From an uncultured Thermomicrobia bacterium (GTDB taxonomy: Bacteria > Chloroflexota > Chloroflexia > Thermomicrobiales > JALYUS01), in contig CALBSO010000112.1 in the NCBI GenBank assembly GCA_937968015.1, positions 1-40,572 of the forward strand: DNA of 40,572 bases, in the 5' to 3' direction. Position 1 is the stretch's first letter. Every line of letters begins with the position of its first letter. This document shows positions 1 through 7,043 of the stretch, piece after piece. A model generated the notes under the pieces. That model was not told the DNA's origin, searched no databases, and worked only from the letters and a program-made list of their open reading frames with translations. Position numbers and translations under genes: made by a program.

Positions 1-96
1 CTTGCATACGTCAGGCTTGCAATCGTCTAAGTTCGATTGGCTGCCTACTTAGTATGTACGGGTGGTGTGGGTTTGTCAAGTACATAGTCGCCATTT

Positions 97-951
97 TCAT
101 TCCCGCTCGCGCGAAATACCGGCGTCCTCGAATGCCCTGGAGAGGACGCGGTACGATTGCGTCGCGGCGGCGAGCGCGTCGAAGTCCGGGCGGGCCTGCA
201 CCATCAGGCTGATCTCGACGGTGATGTAGTCTTTCCATCCCGCACGGTCCATCGCCTTGAGATAGGCGACATAATCCATGTCGCCCTCACCGGGGATGAG
301 GAACTCGTGGTTCGGGGCGATGCCGCGCTCGTCCTTGACGTGTGTATGGACGGTGTACGGCACGAGTTGCGCGACGGCCTTCTCCATATCCATGCCTTGC
401 ACATTGAAATGGCTGATGTCGAAATGGACGCCGAGCGCGGGTGCGTTCACCTGCTCGACGAGCCAGATCGCCTGCTCCGGCGTGTGCAGCGCGTTGCTGA
501 CGTGTGGCTCCGCGCCGACGACCACACCGACGGATTCGGCATGCATCGCGGCATTGCCGAACAAGTCCACCAACTCGTCCTTTACGGTCTCCCAACTGCC
601 GGGTTCGCCTGCCGAGGTTGTGCTGACCGAGAGATGCTCGCCCGGCTTCTGCAACTCCGCCGCGAGGTCGAGGTATGTCTTGAATGTTGAGGCATTCCTC
701 GCCCGTTCGGCGGCATTTCCTGTGAGCAGCGGTGTGTTACCGGAGAGACCGCACAGATCAATGTGGTTGTCGTCGTAGAGTGTGCGGATGCGTTTCCGCT
801 CGGCGGCGTCCATCGTCGCGGCGTCGGTCGGCCAGCGGGGGATCACGGTCAATTCAAGGCCATCGAAGCCGAGTGCGGCGCAGTGTTTGACCGCGACATC
901 AATCGGTGTCTTCTGCATGCCCCAGGTGCTGAACGCGAGCAGCATTCCCAT
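97..951 (-). CDS. Sugar phosphate isomerase/epimerase family protein (TIM barrel)
   Basis: This 284-aa protein has the xylose-isomerase-like TIM-barrel layout of the sugar phosphate isomerase/epimerase superfamily. It starts MLLAFSTWGM-type, has a central HFDISH segment, then HVKDERG, and ends with a TVEIS strand. The His, Asp and Glu residues in these segments are the usual divalent-metal ligands of the fold. Members isomerise or epimerise sugars, inositols or keto acids; the substrate cannot be read from sequence. The start at 951 has GGGAG about 7 bases upstream. It is last in a minus-strand run after a Gfo/Idh/MocA dehydrogenase, a common pairing in inositol or sugar catabolism. A large palindrome separates the two genes. 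The family call is firm and the substrate unknown. Confidence 0.88.
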   Translation of the reverse strand: MGMLLAFSTWGMQKTPIDVAVKHCAALGFDGLELTVIPRWPTDAATMDAAERKRIRTLYDDNHIDLCGLSGNTPLLTGNAAERARNASTFKTYLDLAAELQKPGEHLSVSTTSAGEPGSWETVKDELVDLFGNAAMHAESVGVVVGAEPHVSNALHTPEQAIWLVEQVNAPALGVHFDISHFNVQGMDMEKAVAQLVPYTVHTHVKDERGIAPNHEFLIPGEGDMDYVAYLKAMDRAGWKDYITVEISLMVQARPDFDALAAATQSYRVLSRAFEDAGISRERE

Positions 952-966
952 TGTTCACTCCCTGCC

Positions 967-1025
967 TGGTGGCGTAGGCTTTCCAGCCTGCGCCTGGCTC
1001 GCAGGCTGGAAAGCCTACGCCACCA
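967..1025. repeat. Perfect 26-bp inverted repeat (REP-like palindrome)
   Basis: The arms 967-992 and 1000-1025 are perfect reverse complements with a 7-base loop (CCTGGCT). The arms contain AGGCTTTCCAGCCTGCG. It lies between two minus-strand genes, so the transcript would carry a very stable hairpin. Related copies occur near 3149, 4203, 5495, 7015 and 36521. Confidence 0.9.
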
Positions 1026-1030
1026 CAGCG

Positions 1031-2302
1031 TTATACCTGTGCGGCCTTCGGAATCAGCCCGAGTTTCTCGTCAATCTCGCGCTGATAGGCGTCCACGGCG
1101 CTCGTCTCGACCTCTTCGATTGTGACGGGGCGGCCCGCATACTGCGACTCGAAGAGGGCGTAGACAAGGGCGACATCGCGCCGGGCCACCGCGCCGTTCA
1201 CTTCCGGTTGCGTGCCGGTGCGGATGCACTCCGCGAACTCGTGATATTCGAGCGCGAGGATTTTCCGGTCCGTCACCGGGAAGTCGTAGTTGTACGTCCA
1301 CGGGCGCTCGCCGCCGAACAGCCGCGCCGCGACGGGGCCGAGGCGGTAACTCGGCGCGTAGTCGAGGATCCGCTGATCCATGATGTCCGTGCCGTCATCC
1401 AGGATGAGGCGGACGGGGCGACCGTTGCGGTCGCCGGGAGCGACGATGGAGCCGCGTGTGCCGTAGACGGTACGGCTATGAACGGGCGCACCGTGCCCGG
1501 CATGATGATTGACCCACTGGCCGAGCGCGCCGCTCGCGAAGTTAATCAGGCCGAAGATCGCGTCTTCGCCCGTCGCCTCGAAGGAGTCCGGCAAATTCGT
1601 CGCCCACTTCTGGTAGAACCCGCCGGGGCCGGCGGTGTTGCGCACATAGCGCGTCTTCTCATAGAGCCGTACCTGCCCGAAAGCGCTCGCCGCGTCGCCG
1701 AAGTAGTACTGGAGGATGTCCGCATTGTGGACGCCCGCGTCGAGCGGGATGGCGCCGGTCATCTTCTGGTGCCGCCAGGGCGTGATGATCATATCGTCGC
1801 GCCCGCCGATGTCGGTTTCCATAATGAACTGCCGCTCGCCGATTGCGCCGTCATCGAGCAGGGCGCGCATGAGCCGGTTGATCGGGTCGCGCCGGAAGTT
1901 TTCCGCGACAGAGAGGATTTTGCCGGATCGCTCGGCGGCGGCGATGATCTGGTTGCAGCCGCGGATCGTCAGCGCGAGTGGTTTCTCGCACATCGTGTGC
2001 AGTCCGAGGTCGAGCAGCAGCGTGGCCGCCGCGTGGTGCGAGCCGGTGTCGGTCGTGCAGTCCGCGCCGTCGAGTTCGACTTCCTTGATCATCTGCGCGG
2101 CATCCGTGAAGACGTGCGGCCGTACTCCTACATGCTCCAGCGCCTCGTCCGCGAGGTCCTCGGCGTTCTGACGATTCAAGTCGCAGACCGCGACGAGGTC
2201 CGCATTGCGAAAATCCGTGCGCGCCAGCTCCGTGAACCCGGTCAGATGCCGCCGCCCCATCCCGCCACAGCCGACAATCGCCAGTCGCACGCGCTCCGCC
2301 AT
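1031..2302 (-). CDS. Gfo/Idh/MocA family oxidoreductase
   Basis: This 423-aa protein is an NAD(P)-dependent oxidoreductase of the Gfo/Idh/MocA family, which acts on sugars, inositols or their derivatives in the cytoplasm. The N-terminal Rossmann motif VGCGGMGRRHL is at about residues 10-20, and the family signature CEKPLAL is at about 105-111 (the EKP lysine is catalytic). The C-terminal half is the usual alpha/beta substrate domain, and the length is at the upper end of the usual range. A strong GAGGAGG lies about 7 bases before ATG 2302. It is separated from the downstream TIM-barrel gene by a palindrome and probably shares its transcript. The substrate cannot be assigned. Confidence 0.92.
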   Translation of the reverse strand: MAERVRLAIVGCGGMGRRHLTGFTELARTDFRNADLVAVCDLNRQNAEDLADEALEHVGVRPHVFTDAAQMIKEVELDGADCTTDTGSHHAAATLLLDLGLHTMCEKPLALTIRGCNQIIAAAERSGKILSVAENFRRDPINRLMRALLDDGAIGERQFIMETDIGGRDDMIITPWRHQKMTGAIPLDAGVHNADILQYYFGDAASAFGQVRLYEKTRYVRNTAGPGGFYQKWATNLPDSFEATGEDAIFGLINFASGALGQWVNHHAGHGAPVHSRTVYGTRGSIVAPGDRNGRPVRLILDDGTDIMDQRILDYAPSYRLGPVAARLFGGERPWTYNYDFPVTDRKILALEYHEFAECIRTGTQPEVNGAVARRDVALVYALFESQYAGRPVTIEEVETSAVDAYQREIDEKLGLIPKAAQV

Positions 2303-2326
2303 TGCCCATTCCTCCTCTTGCCGCGA

Positions 2327-3112
2327 TTAGGCGATCCGTACGGCGATGCCATCTAAGCCCGGCCCCGCCGCCGGATACCGTTCCATGACGAGCGGGTCGT
2401 GCCCCGGAATGATGTGCGCCGGGGAGTCGGCGAGGGTGCGTACGGTATCGAAGGCATCGTACATCGCCGGCAATGTATGCACGAGGCTGAACGGGCGATC
2501 TTCGTCTATGTTCGCATAGAAGTGCGTCGCATCCGACGCGAGGACCACATTGCCTCGCTCGGTTGGCACGCGGACGACTTGCAAGCCCGCCGCGTGCCCG
2601 CCGACGTGATGGACGGTGATGCCCGGCACGATCTCCGCCATATCGCGTACGTAGCGGACACGCCGTGCGAAGTTCTCCCGCACGAGGAAGAGGACGTCGT
2701 CTGGCTCGATAAGTGTGCGGAAGACGCCCCGGCCCGCGTGTTGCCCCGTCCAGAAGGCCATTTCGGACTCTTGGACATGAAACGTCGCCGCTGGGAATCC
2801 ATCGAGATTGCCGACGTGGTCGTAATGGAGGTGCGTGAGGATGACGTGCCGCACCTGCGCCGCGTCAATGCCGAGCAGGTGCAACCCGTCCATCGGTGTG
2901 CGGAGATGCGTGCGCTGACGGCGGGCGGCGACTGCTGCCGTGAATCCCGCATCAACGACGACGGTGTGTTCCGCGGAGATGGCGGCCCAGACGAAGTAAT
3001 CCATCGGCATTGGGCCGTCGTGCGGGTCGCCGCCGTAGAAGTTCTCGCCGCGCCGTGCATCGCGCGTGGCATACTTCACCGCGTAGATCGCATACATGGG
3101 CAGGTTGCTCAT
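2327..3112 (-). CDS. MBL-fold metallo-hydrolase, N-acyl homoserine lactonase-like family
   Basis: This 261-aa protein belongs to the metallo-beta-lactamase superfamily. The zinc motif HLHYDH is at residues 94-99, followed by a ligand His in GGHAAG, the bridging Asp in ASDATH and the last His in IPGHDP. The overall shape matches the AiiA/AttM-like lactonase group, whose members open lactones. Next to sugar dehydrogenases the natural substrate could equally be a sugar lactone. The start is uncertain: ATG 3112 lies in a heptamer repeat (GCTCATT on the plus strand), and an internal ATG at 3097 gives the more typical N-terminus MYAIYAVKY. Neither has a strong Shine-Dalgarno sequence. Confidence 0.85.
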   Translation of the reverse strand: MSNLPMYAIYAVKYATRDARRGENFYGGDPHDGPMPMDYFVWAAISAEHTVVVDAGFTAAVAARRQRTHLRTPMDGLHLLGIDAAQVRHVILTHLHYDHVGNLDGFPAATFHVQESEMAFWTGQHAGRGVFRTLIEPDDVLFLVRENFARRVRYVRDMAEIVPGITVHHVGGHAAGLQVVRVPTERGNVVLASDATHFYANIDEDRPFSLVHTLPAMYDAFDTVRTLADSPAHIIPGHDPLVMERYPAAGPGLDGIAVRIA

Positions 3113-3137
3113 TGCTCATCGCTCTCGCTTCTCACTG
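3111..3137. repeat. Heptamer tandem repeat, GCTCATT type
   Basis: On the plus strand GCTCATT, GCTCATC and GCTCTCG follow one another with 7-base period. The unit is the same as at 8031 and 8454-8511. It overlaps the first codons of the MBL-fold gene. Confidence 0.6.
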
Positions 3138-3148
3138 AGAACGATGGT

Positions 3149-3172
3149 GGTGGCGGGCTTCAGCCTGCCACC
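3149..3172. repeat. REP-like palindrome, short copy
   Basis: GGTGGC pairs with GCCACC around GGGCTTCAGCCT, with one G-T pair, giving an almost continuous palindrome. It shares the GGCTTCAGCC core with the copies at 5495 and 36521. It sits in the 88-base gap between two minus-strand genes. Confidence 0.75.
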
Positions 3173-3200
3173 GCTTACTCTCTGTCTCATTGTTCCATCC

Positions 3201-4148
3201 TCAATCGCCGCCGGACACATCGCGCCACTCGGCGATCACTTCGTGTGTGCCATCGAGCCGCACTCCGGCCATCTCTTCGAGGATCGTCGCGATCGTCGTG
3301 TGGCATTGGTCGCTGAGGCCGTGGCCGATGGCGAAGCGGTAGAGTTGCTGCGCGGCGGCGGCGACGAAGAGCGGCACCGCGTGCTCCTGGCCGAGTTCGA
3401 TGGCGATATCCACGTCCTTGCGCATCAGCCCGATGGAGAAGCCGGAGTTGAAGGCGTGATTGAGAACAAATGTTGGGAACTTGTACTCGCTCGACCATGA
3501 CCGCCCGGTGCCACTATTGATGACGGCAAGCGCTGTCTCGACCTCGATGCCCGCCTTGACGGCGAGGGCGAGCGCTTCGGAGGTGACGGCCATCGTCGTT
3601 GCGGAGACCATGTTGTTGATTGCCTTGATCGTGTGCCCCGCGCCCGTACCGCCAACATAGTGGATCGTCTTGCCTATCGCCTCGAAGAGCGGGCGGTAGC
3701 GTTCAAAGAGCGGTTGCGGCCCGCCGACCATGATCGTCAAGGAGCCGCGCACCGCGCCCGCGACGCCGCCACTGACCGGCGCATCGAGCATGGAGATTTC
3801 GCGTTCCGCGAGCCAGTGGGAGAGCGCCACAGTGCGCGCGGGGACGGCGGTGCTCATATCAATCAGTGTGCTGCCCGGCGCCATCGCCTCGCCAAGCCCC
3901 TCGGACTTCACTGCCGCGTCAATGATCGTCGAGTCCGGCAGCATCGTGATAACCGTCCGGCACTGTTCGCCGAGCGCGGTCAGCGACTCCGCCGCCGCAG
4001 CGCCGTCCGCGATTGCCAGTTGTACAGCCTCCGGCGTGATGTCGTACACGACGACGGGATAGCCCGCCGCCAGCAATCGCCGCGTCATCGGCAATCCCAT
4101 GTGCCCGATGCCAACGACGCCGACCGTCTCGTTCCTCGAACCCTCCAC
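3201..4148 (-). CDS. NAD(P)-dependent beta-hydroxyacid dehydrogenase (3-hydroxyisobutyrate dehydrogenase family)
   Basis: This 315-aa protein belongs to the family of 3-hydroxyisobutyrate dehydrogenase, tartronate semialdehyde reductase and GLYR1. The dinucleotide-binding motif GIGHMG is at about residues 13-18, the substrate-loop signature DAPVSGG at 122-128, and GAGHTIKAINNM carries the catalytic Lys at about 175. It oxidises or reduces a short beta-hydroxyacid. Tartronate semialdehyde or 3-hydroxyisobutyrate are the usual substrates and cannot be told apart here. The likely start is GTG 4148, with GCGAGG shortly upstream. It stands between the MBL-fold hydrolase and a CMD protein on the same strand. 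Confidence 0.92.
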   Translation of the reverse strand: MEGSRNETVGVVGIGHMGLPMTRRLLAAGYPVVVYDITPEAVQLAIADGAAAAESLTALGEQCRTVITMLPDSTIIDAAVKSEGLGEAMAPGSTLIDMSTAVPARTVALSHWLAEREISMLDAPVSGGVAGAVRGSLTIMVGGPQPLFERYRPLFEAIGKTIHYVGGTGAGHTIKAINNMVSATTMAVTSEALALAVKAGIEVETALAVINSGTGRSWSSEYKFPTFVLNHAFNSGFSIGLMRKDVDIAIELGQEHAVPLFVAAAAQQLYRFAIGHGLSDQCHTTIATILEEMAGVRLDGTHEVIAEWRDVSGGD

Positions 4149-4202
4149 GAATGCCTCGCTTCTTCACTGTGTTCGTTGACGCTGCAGAGGAAGGACTTCG
4201 GC

Positions 4203-4250
4203 GGAGTATGGTCCAGCCTGCAATCCAGACGGCAGGCTGAAGCATGCTCC
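4203..4250. repeat. REP-like inverted repeat, divergent copy
   Basis: The 19-base arms 4203-4221 and 4232-4250 pair with a few G-T or mismatched positions around a 10-base loop, and both carry the CAGCCTGC/GCAGGCTG core. It lies between two minus-strand genes (stop at 4260, start at 4148). Confidence 0.75.
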
Positions 4251-4259
4251 ACCAATCGT

Positions 4260-4679
4260 TTAGTTGGATCCTCGGCCGCCCTCATGCACTTTGATGCTTG
4301 GCTCAATCCCTTCCGCGCCGACGACCTCGCGCCAGGCATCGAAGCCGGCCTGGAAGGCGACGGCGCCCGCTTCCGGGAATGCGATCTCAATCGCTTCGAG
4401 TATTTCCTCTTTCGAGACACCGAGATCGAGCGCAACGCGGATATGGCTCTGGATGTGCCCCTTGCTTGCCCGCATCACCGTCAGGCTGACGATGAAGATC
4501 AGTTCCTTCGTCTTGCGATCGAGGCGGCGCTGCATGAGGTACGCGGCGTCCACCAGTTCGTTCGCGGCTTTGATGAAGTCGAAGTCCTGCTGCACGGCCA
4601 CTTTATGGTAATCGAGCACGTAGCCGCGCTCCTTGACCATCGCGTCAATGTACGCCTGCTTCTCTTCCCGCGTCGCCAT
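4260..4679 (-). CDS. Carboxymuconolactone decarboxylase (CMD) family protein
   Basis: This 139-aa all-helical protein belongs to the CMD/AhpD superfamily. The core RRLDRKTKELIFIV, then KGHIQSHIRVAL and GVSKEEILEAIEIAF, matches the family pattern. The usual redox CxxC is absent: the site reads RASKGHIQSH and keeps only the His. It is therefore more like the decarboxylase or lyase branch than a peroxidase. ATG 4679 is chosen over an in-frame start at 4727 because GGGAG lies about 7 bases before it and the protein then starts directly at the helical region. It is divergent from the predicted CMD/AhpD selenoprotein at 4815, with 135 bases between starts. The function is unknown. Confidence 0.88.
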   Translation of the reverse strand: MATREEKQAYIDAMVKERGYVLDYHKVAVQQDFDFIKAANELVDAAYLMQRRLDRKTKELIFIVSLTVMRASKGHIQSHIRVALDLGVSKEEILEAIEIAFPEAGAVAFQAGFDAWREVVGAEGIEPSIKVHEGGRGSN

Positions 4680-4814
4680 GTCCGCTCCCTTTCGTCTGCT
4701 CCGTTCGTTGGCTGGGAACAATACCACATCGGGCTGTGATTGACGCTCGGAGGCGCCCCTGCTACGCTCCCACCGAGCACGAACCCGACGCGGAAACCGG
4801 AAGGAGTTGGAGCC

Positions 4815-5477
4815 ATGGGCGCGCGGAAGGCGTCATCAGCACAGAGCGATCAGAAGCCGGTGAGTGCCGCACCGACATCGGACTGGATGCCGACGGAGCG
4901 CATCAGTTGGTTCCCGATCCCGGAAGAAAAGGACCTTGATCCGCGTGTGGCGGACCTCGTGCGGCGGCAGCGGGAGAAACTGGGCGCGCCGAACAATGTC
5001 GTCCGCGTCCATGCGTGGCGGCCGGAAACGATGCTCCGATGGCTCGACCTGTATGAGTACATCAACCGGGGGCCGTCCGGTCTCAGCCGGATCGAGCGCG
5101 AGATGATCGGCGTGGTGGTTTCCGCCGAGAACCGCTGCATGTTGTGACTGACCAATCACGGCGCCGAGTTGCGGCGCCTGACCGGTGATCCCGTCAAGGT
5201 GGAGCGGATCGCGCAGGATTATCGGCGCGCGGGCCTCTCGCCCCGCGAGCGGGCGATGTGTGACTACGTCGTCAAGATCACCCGTACGCCCGTGGAATGC
5301 AGCGAGGCGGACATCGAGGCGTTGCGTCCGCACGGCTTCTCGACCGAGGATATCTACGACATTATCAACACAGCGGCGATCTATAACTTCAACAACCGCG
5401 TCGCGAGCGCGGCGGGCTTCATCCCGGATCGCTCCTTCCACGGCGCGTTCCGCGAGGAGAAGCCGACGAAGGATTAA
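4815..5477 (+). CDS. Predicted selenoprotein: peroxidase-related AhpD/CMD-fold protein with CxxU (in-frame TGA at 5145-5147)
   Basis: Read through one TGA, the frame encodes 220 aa matching the uncharacterised peroxidase-related branch of the AhpD/CMD superfamily along its whole length. The N-terminal region up to residue ~107 holds LSRIEREMIGVVVSAENRC, and the part after the TGA continues LTNHGAELRRLTGDP and later IYDIINTAAIYNFNNR. In relatives the active site is ENxCxxCxxxH; here it is C108-M-L-U111-x-x-x-H115, so TGA stands precisely at the second, peroxidatic Cys. A GC-rich hairpin with loop AGTTG follows 12 bases after the TGA. The start at ATG 4815 has AAGGAG 8 bases upstream. Stop is TAA 5475-5477. 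The alternative is a nonsense mutation or sequencing error of TGC/TGT, which would leave a 110-aa fragment. Position, hairpin and intact downstream frame favour selenocysteine. No sel genes are in the window. Confidence 0.8.
5155..5189 (+). promoter_or_regulatory. Candidate bacterial SECIS element downstream of the TGA
   Basis: GGCGCCG (5160-5166) pairs perfectly with CGGCGCC (5172-5178) around the loop AGTTG (5167-5171). An outer stem ATCAC (5155-5159) pairs with GTGAT (5185-5189), leaving a 3'-side bulge. The loop begins 19 bases after the TGA at 5145-5147, within the 16-37 base range reported for bacterial SECIS elements. G is at loop position 2, as that consensus requires. In GC-rich coding DNA a hairpin can arise by chance, so this is supporting evidence only. 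Confidence 0.6.
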
Positions 5478-5494
5478 TGGCGACGATCGTTCTC

Positions 5495-5524
5495 GGTGGT
5501 AGCAGGCTGAAGCCCGCCACCACC
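5495..5524. repeat. REP-like palindrome
   Basis: GGTGGTAGCAGGCTGAAGCC followed by CGCCACCACC forms an imperfect palindrome with the core GCAGGCTGAAGCC seen in the other copies. It fills most of the gap between the selenoprotein stop and the hydroxyacid dehydrogenase start. Confidence 0.75.
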
Positions 5525-5543
5525 AGAGAGGGCGGAGGTGGAC

Positions 5544-6527
5544 ATGCACATCGTCGTGCCGGATGACTATAACGATGTCTATCGCACCGCACCTGCCGTG
5601 GAGCGCTTGCGCGAGCGAGCGACCGTCGCGATCCATACAACCATGCCCGCATCGCGGGATGAATGGGTGGAACGGATGAAGGATGCGACAATCGCGGTTG
5701 CGAACCGCGAGCGCATCCCGCTCAAAGCGCCGCTCCTCGACCGATTACCGAAACTGGAACTGATCGCGCAGACGGCGGGCGGGGGCAGCCACCTCGACCT
5801 TGCGGCGGCGACCGAACGCGGCATCCTCGTCACTGGCACGAGCGGCGCAAGCGCTTCCACCGCGGAACTGACGATTGCCCTGATGCTCGCGGCGATGCGG
5901 CGCATCCCGTATGCCGATGCCGAACTGCGCGCCGGGCGGTGGTCGCAGTTTGTCGGGCGGGAACTGGCGGGGAAGCGGCTCGGCATCGTCGGGCTTGGGC
6001 GGATCGGCAGTCAGGTTGCACGGGTCTGCGTTGCGATGGGAATGGATGTACGGGGCTGGAGCCCGACGCTGACCGAGGAACGTGCGATAGCAGTCGGCGC
6101 GATCAATCAGGATTTGGAAACACTCCTGGCGGTGTCGGATGTGGTCGCGGTCCATCTCCGCCTGACGCCAACGAGTCGCGGCATCTTGACCCGCGAGAAA
6201 CTGGCGCTGATGAAGCCAAGCGCATTGTTCGTCAACACGGCACGCGCCGCGCTTGTGGACGAGGATGCGTTGGTGGAGATGCTGCGCGAGGGGCGGCTCT
6301 GGGGCGCGGCGCTCGACGTGTTCTCGGAGGAACCGCTGCCATTGGAACATCCCTTGCTGCGCCTGCCGAATGTTGTCCTCACGCCGCATGTCGGCTGGGT
6401 CGCTGAGGAGAGTTATCGCGTTTTCATCGAAGGCGTCGTCGAGAATATCCTCGCCTACCTTGATGGCCGCCCGGTACCATTCCCGCTCAACCCGGACGCA
6501 TTGCAGCATCGCACGCACGACTGGTAA
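5544..6527 (+). CDS. D-2-hydroxyacid dehydrogenase family protein
   Basis: This 327-aa NAD-dependent 2-hydroxyacid dehydrogenase reduces a 2-oxoacid to the D-hydroxyacid, or the reverse. The Rossmann motif GLGRIG is at residues 150-155. The catalytic triad is visible as Arg234 in NTARAAL, Glu263 in SEEP and His282 in TPHVGW. The length fits the family. ATG 5544 is preferred, with GGAGG 5 bases before it; GTG 5538 is in frame but overlaps that ribosome site. It follows the selenoprotein by 66 bases that include a REP-like palindrome. A likely terminator follows at 6574. The substrate is unknown; a glyoxylate, hydroxypyruvate or phosphoglycerate type is possible. Confidence 0.92.
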   Translation: MHIVVPDDYNDVYRTAPAVERLRERATVAIHTTMPASRDEWVERMKDATIAVANRERIPLKAPLLDRLPKLELIAQTAGGGSHLDLAAATERGILVTGTSGASASTAELTIALMLAAMRRIPYADAELRAGRWSQFVGRELAGKRLGIVGLGRIGSQVARVCVAMGMDVRGWSPTLTEERAIAVGAINQDLETLLAVSDVVAVHLRLTPTSRGILTREKLALMKPSALFVNTARAALVDEDALVEMLREGRLWGAALDVFSEEPLPLEHPLLRLPNVVLTPHVGWVAEESYRVFIEGVVENILAYLDGRPVPFPLNPDALQHRTHDW

Positions 6528-6573
6528 CAGTTTCCACCGAGCCGCGAACTCCGGACTTCCCCAACCTTCCCTT

Positions 6574-6596
6574 AAGGACAGCCCATTGCTGTCCTT
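6574..6596 (+). terminator. Possible Rho-independent terminator after the hydroxyacid dehydrogenase
   Basis: AAGGACAG (6574-6581) pairs perfectly with CTGTCCTT (6589-6596) around a 7-base loop. Only a short T run (TTTGTG) follows, so termination strength may be modest. It lies 46 bases past the stop. Confidence 0.55.
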
Positions 6597-6676
6597 TGTG
6601 CGGATGTGTCGCGCCGCGTCATCCGGCATACTGATATCAGGAAAGATGGAACGTACTCAGGAAGGAACAGAAAAAG

Positions 6677-6811
6677 ATGTACGGATACGAAGCGGCAGTG
6701 GTGATGATGGTCGGCAAGGCAATGGACGCAGACAGGCTCATCACGGCGAAACGGGAACGGGTACTCAGTGAGGAAAGGCGGACGCGCCGCCTCTTGCGTC
6801 GCGGGGAGTGA
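6677..6811 (+). CDS. Small ORF, 44 aa, unknown function
   Basis: This lies in the 516-base stretch between the hydroxyacid dehydrogenase and the catechol dioxygenase, which holds no other convincing gene. It encodes MYGYEAAVVMMVGKAMDADR, then a strongly basic helical tail ending RRLLRRGE. An AGGAAGG stretch lies about 11 bases upstream, and a 10-bp palindrome CTGATATCAG is at 6631-6640. A good terminator hairpin follows at 6963. The protein could be a small amphipathic or nucleic-acid-binding peptide. I do not recognise a family, and it could be a chance ORF. Confidence 0.4.
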   Translation: MYGYEAAVVMMVGKAMDADRLITAKRERVLSEERRTRRLLRRGE

Positions 6812-6962
6812 TCCAGGCACGGTGATGCATGCGTACACCGTAGTAGGAACGACTGAATCACGAAGGGACGCATGGTATGGGAGTCGGTTGGCGGGTGCTG
6901 CACGTTTGAGACGGTAGCCCGGCCATCCACCACCCGGTATTCTTTATCCCTTCATCCGATAC

Positions 6963-6991
6963 GACGCCCCCGAACTATTCGCAGGGGCGTC
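6963..6991 (+). terminator. Rho-independent terminator
   Basis: GACGCCCC (6963-6970) pairs perfectly with GGGGCGTC (6984-6991) around a 13-base loop, followed by TTCTTGTTG. The T-rich side faces rightward, so it ends a plus-strand transcript. The only candidate upstream is the 44-aa ORF region. Confidence 0.65.
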
Positions 6992-7014
6992 TTCTTGTTG
7001 CCCTTTTCAGTCGC

Positions 7015-7035
7015 ACAGGCCTTCCAGCCTGCGCT
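7015..7035. repeat. REP-like half element
   Basis: CAGGCCTTCCAGCCTGCG closely resembles one arm of the 967-1025 palindrome, but no partner arm is seen. It lies just beyond the stop codon of the minus-strand dioxygenase gene. Confidence 0.5.
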
Positions 7036-7043
7036 TACCGTTC

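Noticed and set aside
782..2356. 524-codon open frame on the plus strand across the Gfo/Idh/MocA gene
   Set aside because: It is the antisense shadow of a well-supported oxidoreductase and starts within the neighbouring gene and a palindrome.
4260..4679. CMD protein considered as an active AhpD peroxidase
   Set aside because: There is no CxxC motif; the position reads SKGHIQSH.
5145..5147. TGA read as a normal stop giving two separate small proteins (4815-5147 and 5169-5477)
   Set aside because: Both parts lie in one frame and join into one family-length protein. The second part would need a TTG start with no ribosome site and would lack the active site.
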